DNA of 64,000 nucleotides from Pseudocercospora fijiensis CIRAD86. Lineage: Eukaryota; Ascomycota; Dothideomycetes; Mycosphaerellales; Mycosphaerellaceae. The first letter of the stretch is position 1. The number at the start of each line of letters is the position of its first letter. Made by a program: the position numbers and the translations under genes. A model generated the notes under the pieces. The model ran no database searches, was not told where the DNA came from, and saw nothing but the letters and a program-made list of their open reading frames with translations. This document shows positions 55,766-64,000 of this stretch, piece after piece. Where the stretch lies: positions 8,773,349-8,837,348 of the forward strand of contig NW_006921533.1 of assembly GCF_000340215.1 (NCBI RefSeq), given 5' to 3'.

Positions 55766-56135
55766 TCCGTTAGAACGCGATAGAGCGCTTCCGGTTAAGA
55801 AATATATAGGGTACGCATTCCCCTACCCCTTACCCTCTAGTTCCGTAAGTAGGGATTTACCTGTCTTCTTAGCTATACTTTTAGTCTTATATTAAGTATA
55901 CGAGGTACCCTTTCCCGAAATCTAGCTAACCTGTCTGCCCGATATTAATCAAACATTATTAGAACCTAGCTAACTATCTAATTAAATAGCCTTCCTTCGC
56001 TATTACGGAAGGCTACTACGAACCTTACCCCGTATCTCGTATTACTCCGCCTGTCGCCTAGCAAGGACTTTTACCTTTAATAACAGACCTACCTATAATA
56101 CTCTTTAGGTTTACTTATCCTACGGTCCGATAGAG
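55766..56135. other. no gene recognised
   Basis: Decayed sequence. It contains a 9-bp stem, AGCCTTCC / GGAAGGCT, around 55990-56015. No frame is convincing. Confidence 0.4.
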
Positions 56136-56138
56136 GAA

Positions 56139-56205
56139 CAACTTAAAACTTTTAGTACGTACCTAAAACACCTAGTTTTAGGTGCGTACCTAAAGTTTTA
56201 AGTTG
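56139..56205. repeat. near-perfect inverted repeat (31-bp arms)
   Basis: Left arm 56139-56169 (CAACTTAAAACTTTTAGTACGTACCTAAAAC) is the inverse of right arm 56175-56205 except for RIP-type changes, with a 5-bp centre. Related single or paired motifs (TTTAGGTGCGTACCTAAA) are at 61468-61530 and 63882-63902. They bracket the two large fossil genes that follow, so this may be a terminal repeat of a mobile element. Confidence 0.85.
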
Positions 56206-57215
56206 TTTACGGTGTCCTTTAATTACTAGACTTTAGGTTTTGCAACGTCTACGGGAAGGCCGTAGGCAGTATACGAACCTGCTTGTACGTACTACTTTAT
56301 ACGCAAAATATACTACGCTACTATTCCTTGCTCTCTTATATACAAAATGTATCGCTAGAAAGGGGTAGCCCTTTCTAGTATTAGTAGTTTCCGCGAGATA
56401 GAACTACTACCTCCTCGAATTCTATACTTATTAGCGCGGCTTATATATAAGCTTTGCCCTCCGCTATTAACGGAATTAATACGATACCGCCTAAAGGATA
56501 GCGTAAGCTACTCGGTACTAAAGAGGAAGAGCGGAAGAAGAAGGCCGAACGTACCGCGAGGAAGTTAGCGAGTACGGCTCTACGACGAGCCTAGAAGAAA
56601 GTATAGCAAGCCGAGTAAGACCTAGGCGTAGTATCTTCTTCGTCTGCGCTACTACTATATCTAGCCGCTATATCGTCTACCTCCTCGGCTACCTAACCTA
56701 TCCCCTATATTAACCCTCTACTTCGTAGCTAAATAGGCGTAGTAGGTAGTTAAACACTCTAGAGTTAGTACTATTCGGCTAGTTAGGGACGGCTACTTCT
56801 CCTAGTACTACGACTACTACCGCTCTCTTTATAGATAGCGCCGCGTATAAATACTAGAGATAGGCTATAGCTCCTCGCTACCTATATTAACTAGCTCGAG
56901 ATCGACGATATTATCGCGGTAGTCGATTAATTCGCTAGAGCTAACGCCGCTAGCTCTACTCTAAGGGATAGCACTTCTACGTCGCTCGTTTAATAATCGA
57001 TCGTATAGGCTATCCCTACCTACGACTAGCCTCGGTTAGCTATTCGGCGGGCTCCTCTACGTCCCCTTCTCCCTAAAACAGATAGTACTTAACTAGTATA
57101 CCTATCTAATACTCTCCCTTCGTATATAGGTCCTCTTACTCTACGTAGAATAGTTTACCGCCCCGCTCCGATAGCTACTAGACCCCCTTCGTCCGCTATA
57201 GTACAATCCCTACTA

Positions 57216-57485
57216 GCGCTAGCTTCTATACTAGCGATACCTCCCGCGCTAGCTTCTATACTAGCGATACCTCCCGCGCTAGCTTCTATACTAGCGATAC
57301 CTCCCGCGCTAGCTTCTATACTAGCGATACCTCCCTAGCTAGCTTCTATACTAGCGATACCTCCCTAGCTAGCTTCTATACTAGCGATACCTCCCGCGCT
57401 AGCTTCTATACTAGCGACGCCTTCCTAGCTAGCTTCTATACTAGCGACGCCTTCCCTACTAGCTTCTATACTAGCGACGCCGCCT
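57216..57485. repeat. 30-bp coding tandem repeat, nine units
   Basis: GCGCTAGCTTCTATACTAGCGATACCTCCC every 30 bp from 57216; units 7-9 end GACGCCTTCC or GACGCCGCC. In the reading frame each unit is a decapeptide ALASILAIPP or LASILATPS. Confidence 0.95.
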
Positions 57486-57768
57486 AAGCCTAACTCCTAA
57501 GGAAGCGTAGCTTATTCTTCCCTATTACTAGCTTCGAAGTCTGCTACTTAACCTGCTTCGCCGACTCCTCGAAGAAGTCTCTCCTTCCCTCCTATTCTAG
57601 AGAGCCCCTCGTTGCCTATAACGCCGCCTAAGCTAGACTCCTAAGTAAGCGTAGCTTATTCTCCCCTATTACTAGCTTCGAAGTCCGCTACTTAACCTGC
57701 TTCGCCGACTTCTTAAAGAAGTCTCTCCTTCCCTCCTATTCTAGAGAGCCTCTCGTTATCTACTTTAA
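57481..57768. repeat. 144-bp coding tandem repeat, two units
   Basis: CGCCTAAGC starts at 57481 and 57625. 144 bp is 48 codons, so the frame is kept; both units contain CCCTATTACTAGCTTCGAAG and CTCTCCTTCCCTCCTATTC. Confidence 0.92.
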
Positions 57769-60700
57769 GAGACGGGACGAATTAACTACTAGCCTCGGTA
57801 CGGCGTAGTCGACCGATCGCAAGCGCGAGTATATCTAAGTCTAATTCTAGAGATAGCATTCCTAGCCCTAGCTTAAGGCGAAGCCCGTCTAAATTAAGAG
57901 ATAGTATTACTAGGTCTAATTTAAGAGAGAGCTTATAAAGGCCTCGTCCTAGAGCTTAGCTATCGTAGCTATAACGCAGGCTCCTACTATATATCCGGCT
58001 AAATCCTAGAGGGCGCAACCCGCGCCCTGCCTTACTAGAACCCCTACTACCGCTACGATCTACGCTACCGCGAGGTCGGTAGGGTCGAGACGATAATAGC
58101 GACGTTACGCTCGAAAGCTCGCGAGTATCTTCGGCAACTAGTAGTTTAATCTAATCGGATTTAAGCAGTCCTTCGAGTAGCGACGCTAGGGTTAATTCCG
58201 ACGAGGAACTAGATAACCTACCTATTATATCGACCCCTTATAGTCGGATAGTACTTTACTAAGCGCTCGCCGTAGATAGTTACTCTTATAAGTATTCCTA
58301 AGACTAGGATACGGACGCGGAAGAAGAGGAGCCGATACCGCCTAAAGTTATACTCGTAGAATTTGTTGCTAAGGGTACTACCGCTACCTTCGCCTAAAGT
58401 TAACTTTACTAGCTCCCGGATATACTTACGCACGTCGTAGAGTATAGCAAGCTCCCGACGTATATATACGAGTAGCTCCGAGGCGTCGACTAGCGTAGAC
58501 TCCTCGCCGGGTAGGTTAACGGGGTACCTTCTACGGTCCTATTACTCGAGAAGTCGTGCCTTATATCTGCTAATTAGCTATTTTATATTACTCGATACTA
58601 GGACATTAACGCACTTCTCCTCCCTATAACCTTACTTGCGACCTATAGAGCCGGTATTCGGTTATTCTATATACCTCGCTTTATAAAGACTATTACTTAC
58701 GAGTAGTATATACTAGTAGGCCGCTCTCCGATACGACCCGAACGCTATAAGTATATACGGATCGCGACTAGACTCGATGCTTCTAGATTTAATATATACC
58801 TCTTCTTCCCTAACCTTCTACTCCCTAAAGCGAATCGAAATCGGAAGATCGACCGGCAACGTCGCTATTATATAAACAAGCGTAAACAGGCTTACTTTGT
58901 TAATACTATCCTTATTCCTACGCTTCGCAATACTTATCCTTCTCGAGTACTCGTATATTATCCCCTATCCTTCTAGTAAGTATATAATCGCGTATACGCT
59001 CGATAGAAATAAGGCGTAGAAGGCAATAATCGTAACGTTAGTAAAATCTCTTACGATATTATAGATCCGCTACCGGCAAATTAAGACTCTATAGTCGACG
59101 TAGCTATACTACGACTATATTGTTTATAGTAGGGCATCGAACGTCGGTTACGTCGAGACTTAGATATATATTAGCGGCGTATAGAACTAGTTATTATATA
59201 GTATAGGACTAAAATCCGTCTAGAGGTATAGACTCCCCTAGAGCTTAAAGAACTCCTCGATTAGTCCCTCGAGCGCTAGTTTAACCCTATATATCGTAAT
59301 ATAGACTACGCTTAGTTCGACCTCGCGTAGGAAGACATCCCTACTAGACTAGTAGTCGAAGACGTAGTAGTATCTCCGCTTATCGCCCTTTGCCGGATAG
59401 CCTATAGTATTGCGAAGACTAGCGGCCTTAATATCGAGCATCCTTAAGTATACTAGTAGTTTAGTATATAAGAGGCTTATAGTATCCGAGGCAAACTACT
59501 CCGTAAGTCCGTAGAGCGGCTTAGTAGTATCGGCTTCTTCTAAGGATATAATATATTAAAGGATCTCTTCGCGTCTATTAACCGAACGGTAGAACCTATT
59601 TTCAGTTAGTTAATACTACCGCTTCTTGTATTCTCCTAGTCTACTATCGACTAGGTAGCCGCCGTTACTTCCCTTATTGCCCGAGATACTATATTTCGCC
59701 GAGCTCGTATCTTAGACGCCTTTAAAGCGGAAATTATATAGGCGTATAATACGCTAGATAGCTACGCCTCGAGCACCGTTCCCTTTAGCATACGAGGAGA
59801 GGTTCGCACTTACTAGGACCTGCTCTATTAGCCTAATCTGCCTATAACTCGCCTAAGCCTAACCGAGGGAGCAGACGGGCGTCGCACTTACTAGCCTTTC
59901 TTCGTACTCGAGAGTAAGTACGTCGTCGACTTTATGCGTTTGTAGTTAAACCGCTAGCTCTTTGTAATATATGTAGTCCTTTCGCAAAAGTCCGTTAACG
60001 TAGGCGTAAATACCGCCTAACTCGATCGTATAACCCGCGCCGTTAAGGAAGCCTCTACGTCGGCAATGCTTAATATACTATTCGACTTACTAACTACGAC
60101 CTATAATAGTAGTTCCTTTAGTATAAAGCATAGACTCTCTCGTAATCGTTACGACTAGTTAGGCGTAGGCGATAGAGAGTAGGAAGGAAGTCGTCGGGGT
60201 TTAAATATTATAGTAAGCCTCCGTACTACGTACGCCGCCTAGCTCCTAGCCGATCTCTTTAACTAGGTTTAACTACGCTTCTATACTGCCGCGCTCTAGT
60301 AGACCGCCTATACTACTAACTTCCTCCGTAGCTAGCTCTAGGCTACCGGTTCGGGAAGGCTAGAGTAAGCTTTCTATAACTATATAAAGGAGACGATCGA
60401 CTAATTCGTTACTGCCTACTAAACGTATCGAGTAGCGTATAGGGAGCGTAAGGGTAACGACTTAGAAGAGGATAACAACTCGGATTAGTACCTAGGTATC
60501 GTTAAACGGGCGCTTTAGCGATTAAGCTAGATATATAGATACCGCTATACTAGCTATATACTCCGTATACTCTTAAAGCCCGATAAGCGCCTAGGGGATT
60601 AGGTACGGTTACGCTGCTTCTTCTCGGAGGAAGTTACCGATAAAGAGAGAGCCGGTCTCTATAGCTTTTCGTACGACCTCGTATATCGGATAACAGGCGG

Positions 60701-61467
60701 GAGACCTAATATTGTCGTCGCCCGGGGCGGTAGTAGTAACGCTATAGAAGGCGGCTTTACCTTATTTACCGCTATCTAGCAAACCCGCCTTTAGCTACTC
60801 TTTAACTAGGACGACGGTTTTCGCCGCAATAGCTAGGAACGCTAACTATAGCGTAGGTAGGCGAGGTACTGTTTCGACGTACTCGCCTTACTTAGTCGGG
60901 ATTACCTAGATATTGCATAATAGTTTAAGTATAGCATAGAGCGTTATACAATAAATTAGATACGTATCCTCCCTGCTTATAATAAAAGTAAAATCTATTA
61001 AGCCGTTCGATAGAAGAAAATACCTAGCACTACCGCTTAATATAAGGTAAAGTAGGTAGCCGCTATCCTAGTTAGCGCGAGTAACCTTATCTAGAATAGC
61101 ACTATCCCGCAGTATTAGTCGCTCGTTAGTACCGTAAAAAAGAAGAACTAACTTTATATAATGTACCGCTATACTCCTAATCTACTCCGCAATTAAGGAT
61201 AGTAGATAATTAGCGAAGATCTTATTAACTGCTTTATAGCGATGCGACAGATTTAGCGACTAAGAGGGCTAGATAATAGTAACTCTGCGTCTGCCGACGA
61301 CGACGATAACGACGAGTAGATTCCGTCGCAAAATAGTAAGGCAAGGCTAGCCGAACACTAGGTATAGCTGCCGCTTAATACGGCTACTAGATAGCGCCGA
61401 TAATAGCAAAAACTTCGGGCGTACGCCTAAAACCGTAGTTATATAATAAGTATATACTAATAAAGAA

Positions 61468-61530
61468 ACTTTAGGTGCGTACCTATTTAATACGTAGAAT
61501 AGGTGTATACCTAAAGTTCCTTTATATACG
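61468..61530. repeat. inverted repeat related to 56139-56205
   Basis: GAAACTTTAGGTGCGTACCTAT and ATAGGTGTATACCTAAAGTTCC, arms of about 20 bp around a TTAATACGTAGA centre. Confidence 0.8.
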
Positions 61531-61559
61531 TATAGTCTCTATAATATTTAATCGTATAG

Positions 61560-62235
61560 TTAAAGAAGTAGATATAGGCCGGTTAACTAAGTAGATAGCG
61601 CTTAAATAAGATTGAATAGCGAGCGACTAGCGCACTACTAAATGAACAGATAGCCTATTATATATAATAGCGCATAATCTAGGTTTATTGCTTTGTTGAC
61701 TTTACTAGACTAGCGTCGAGAATAATAGGATTCTATTATACTATTATTGTTCTATATACTTAGAATAACAAAATTGCTATATAGTACTAACCTCTCTTTA
61801 TCCGGAAGCTATACTATACTATTAGAGATAGAGCCTCGTAGTATAGGTAGAAATCTCGACCTATAAAGTCGGAAATTAGCATCTCGGAAGAGGCGTTCTC
61901 TACTACTATATATAGCGATTTACATTCACTCGGAGCTATAGAACACCGCTAGATATTCTATTACACTGTCTACTTAACATATAGATTACTATAGCTCTTA
62001 ACCCTTATATATACTATAGGGTTATCGAGGACGATAACGAGGTAGACTAACTTTACTTAATAGGCCCTAAATTCTTTATATAGTTAACTACTTAAGGAAC
62101 GAAATTATTACATAGTTGTATAAGCTAGAAGGACTATAATTGATTGAATAAAGACGTTGTTACTTATTTACATACTTATATAATTATTTATATAATTTAA
62201 TGTTGCGGAGACTGTTTCTATAATCGTAGTATTAT
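61560..62235. other. no gene recognised, AT-rich
   Basis: AT-richer than its neighbours and with rather more TG/CA (for example GATTGAATAG and ATTGCTTTGTTGACTTTAC). No long frame. It separates the two convergent fossil genes. Confidence 0.4.
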
Positions 62236-62239
62236 ACAC

Positions 62240-63840
62240 CTAATCTAAGAATATTACCTTTAAGTAGCGTAGGGTTCTCTTCCTCTATCGACACTTTACG
62301 TAGAGTAGCCGTACCCTCTTCTATTACTAGTAGCTCGCGTTCCTTCGCTATACTTAGTCGCTATAGTACGACGAGCGTAATATCGTTATCGTACGCCTCC
62401 TCCCCCTCTAGAAGTTCGATTAGGGTTATATCTACTATGCCGTTCGCTAGGTAGGCGATGCTATAGCGCTACTAATATATAATCGTTCCTAAGACTTTAA
62501 CGTTACCTTCGAGGTTAAATACCCCGATTCCGATCTCGTACTCTATCTCGCTATATAGCAGTTTAAGGTTATAGCGAAGCGTCTTAATATCCGCTATCGT
62601 AACGTTAAAGTCTAGTAGATAGTAATAAACTAAGAAGCGATACTGCATTAATAGCTAAGTTTTCTTATCGAGTCTATATCGAGTATAACGCTTAAGGCCA
62701 AATATACCTTTAGTCTTATTACCTAGATCGGTAACAATCTAATATAAACACTAGTACTTCCTACAATCCGGCGACCGTAGCTACGCCGCGCGAGAAACTA
62801 GAACATTATATATAAAACCGCCGTATACGAGTGCGACCGACATTAAGCAAAATCTAGTATATACCGCTAATCTATCCGTACTTTGCTATACGTCTTTTAA
62901 CTACCGCCGATCCTTATCTCGTATATCCTAGAGTCTAGAACGTAAGGTCTATATAAACCGGAAATATACGAGGGCGACGTCGTAGAGTCGTAGAGGTACT
63001 AACGCCGAGCTACGATACCCGAAGAATATATTATAATAACTTAAGTAGAGGTTGTCTACGAGGTGCTTAACGAACAGCAATTGGTCGTATATAGACCGCG
63101 ACTACTGCTTTAGTGCACTCTCCGAGCTTAAGTTAATATATTCGTCGAGCCTCCTTTAACTACGTTCTCTATCGCATAGGTAAAGGTTATTCCCGAGACT
63201 ATATAGCGGTCTAAATGCGGCTAACAATTGTACTATCGTACTAGGCCTACTATTATTATAGCTACTCGCATTAATTAATACCTTATAAGACGTCTCCTAT
63301 AGTATATTCTTAGGCGTCGGCGCTAGCCGCTAAGGATAATAAGGTAGCAAGCAACTACCCTATATAATTAAGAGTATACGGATATATATCGTTAAACTCC
63401 GTACCGGCAATAACGAGAAGTAGCGTTTACGCTTCTTAATAGGCAAAGGAGGATCCGACTTCGTCTTAATTACGACCTCGCTAAACCGGAAACTAGGCCG
63501 TATGCTCGCTATTACTATCCGAACCGCTTCGTCGCCGTAGTTAGTAAGTATAGGCATATATAATAAGGGTCGCAATTCGGGACTACCGTTAATATAGAGA
63601 GCGACTAGGACCGCCGTATATATCTAATCCTACGCGATAGTTCGAGTCTAACTATCGATACCGAACCCCGCCGGCTAGCGCTTATATTGTATCTACTGCT
63701 TCCTATCTATACTATAGTTATAAGCAACCTAGACTTTATAGTCTCTATGCCTAACGTTTACTAGGTAGCGTAGGATTTAATCCTTTAGCTCGATCGATAG
63801 TTCGGAGAATAACATCCTCGCCTTAATTAGATAGTAGTAT
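62240..63840 (-). pseudogene. unrecognised fossil gene, convergent with the large gene
   Basis: Read on the minus strand, a single frame of about 400-500 codons with RIP-type stops is open, in part formally open from an ATG at 63575 to 63360 (starting MRPLLYMPILTNYGDEAVRI). Later parts read KSDPPLPIKKRKRYFSLLPV, YNNSRPSTIVQLLAAFRPLY, SLGNNLYLCDRERS, VKHLVDNLYLSYYNIFFGY, NKTKGIFGLKRYTRYRLDKK, RFLVYYYLLDFNVTIADIKT and an acidic C-terminus (VIEEGTATLRKVSIEEENP). I do not recognise a family. Confidence 0.5.
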
Positions 63841-63881
63841 AAGGTTGTTATAGTAAGCAGCAATAATAAGCGTTTAATAGA

Positions 63882-63902
63882 ACTTTAGGTACGCACCTAA
63901 AA
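63882..63902. repeat. single copy of the TTTAGGTRCGYACCTAAA motif
   Basis: ACTTTAGGTACGCACCTAAAA is the inverse of the right arm at 56175-56205. It could be the right end of an element starting at 56175; no target duplication was found. Confidence 0.6.
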
Positions 63903-64000
63903 TTTCCTTACGTTATACACTTATATAACACTTATATAACACTTATAGGCTATTACCTAACACTAGTACGGGTAAGCGTTAAAAGCAAATATCGCTATTA

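Larger units (their letters stand above)
56480..61300 (+). pseudogene. very large unrecognised gene (about 1,600 codons)
   Basis: From an ATA (possible former ATG) in IPPKG-stop-RKLLGTKEEERKKK at about 56480 a single plus-strand frame is readable to about 61265 with RIP-type stops only. Regions: basic N-terminus with a Lys/Arg coil (about 90 codons); Ser/Pro/Leu-rich low-complexity part; nine decapeptide repeats ALASILAIPP (57216-57485); two 48-residue repeats (57481-57768); Ser/Arg-rich linker; acidic patch with DTDAEEEP (58310); then a folded-looking part from about 58400 to 61265 (RLDASRFNIYLFFPNLLLPK, GIERRLRRDLDIY, RDTIFRRARILDAFKAEII, VDFMRLQLN-like, IALCRIAYSIAKTSGLNIEH). No domain is recognised. 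It has no introns that I can see, unlike the other large genes here. Confidence 0.6.

Noticed and set aside
56139..56205. Rho-independent-like terminator
   Set aside because: The hairpin has 31-bp arms and related copies elsewhere, and the DNA is fungal; a transposon end or palindromic element fits better.
58218..58433. 71-codon minus-strand frame
   Set aside because: Shadow of the large plus-strand gene at 56480-61300.
1..64000. Bacterial or organellar origin of the window
   Set aside because: Spliceosomal introns, chromodomain Ty3/gypsy element, hAT, histone folds and TTAGGG repeats all indicate a fungal nuclear genome.

Overview
Kind of sequence. This is nuclear DNA of a filamentous ascomycete (Pezizomycotina), almost certainly subtelomeric or otherwise heterochromatic, and made almost entirely of mobile and repeated DNA. 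CpA and TpG are nearly absent on both strands and TpA is in excess, while CpG is kept. That is the footprint of repeat-induced point mutation (RIP, CpA to TpA), not of ordinary CpG decay. ATG start codons are rare and former Gln (CAG/CAA) and Trp (TGG) codons now read TAG/TAA, so no long formal ORF survives. Many genes can still be read as single frames if TAG/TAA are treated as mutated Gln/Trp. Every coding feature below is therefore called a pseudogene.

Layout. 1-3.1 kb: two unidentified fossil reading frames, a satellite fragment and a 171-bp tandem repeat. 3.1-17.5 kb: a telomere-linked-helicase type unit, made of an unknown ORF followed by a zinc-finger plus RecQ-helicase gene. It is split at 5310 by a complete chromodomain Ty3/gypsy LTR retrotransposon (5311-12208, coding on the minus strand, 346-bp LTRs, 5-bp target duplication). 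17.5-22 kb: decayed sequence with one minus-strand fossil gene. 22-30 kb and 39.5-47.5 kb: genes sharing a repeated ~350-bp promoter/leader (four copies), including two paralogous SNF2-type helicase fossils. The first SNF2 gene is split by a 9,565-bp hAT transposon (29913-39477, perfect 20-bp terminal inverted repeats, 8-bp target duplication). The hAT carries a multi-intron transposase and two histone-H3-like genes. 47.8-51 kb: 95-bp and 48-bp tandem arrays around an unidentified ORF. 51-53.6 kb: a second copy of the helicase unit, cut short exactly where TTAGGG telomere repeats begin. 53.6-55.8 kb: 273-bp satellite and a fragment of a ZNFX1/Upf1-like helicase. 56-63.9 kb: two large unrecognised fossil genes between copies of a short TTTAGGTGCGTACCTAAA-type inverted repeat.

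Main points. (1) The hAT element carries two recognisable histone H3 homologues as apparent cargo. (2) The spliceosomal introns of the transposon and helicase genes are packed with short palindromes that differ by element: TTTTGCCGGCCGGCAAAA-like, usually in pairs, in the SNF2/RecQ family, and GCCGGCTATAGCC-like arrays in the hAT. (3) A helicase copy ending in TTAGGG looks like a buried former chromosome end. Translations and boundaries were made by eye and exon limits are approximate.
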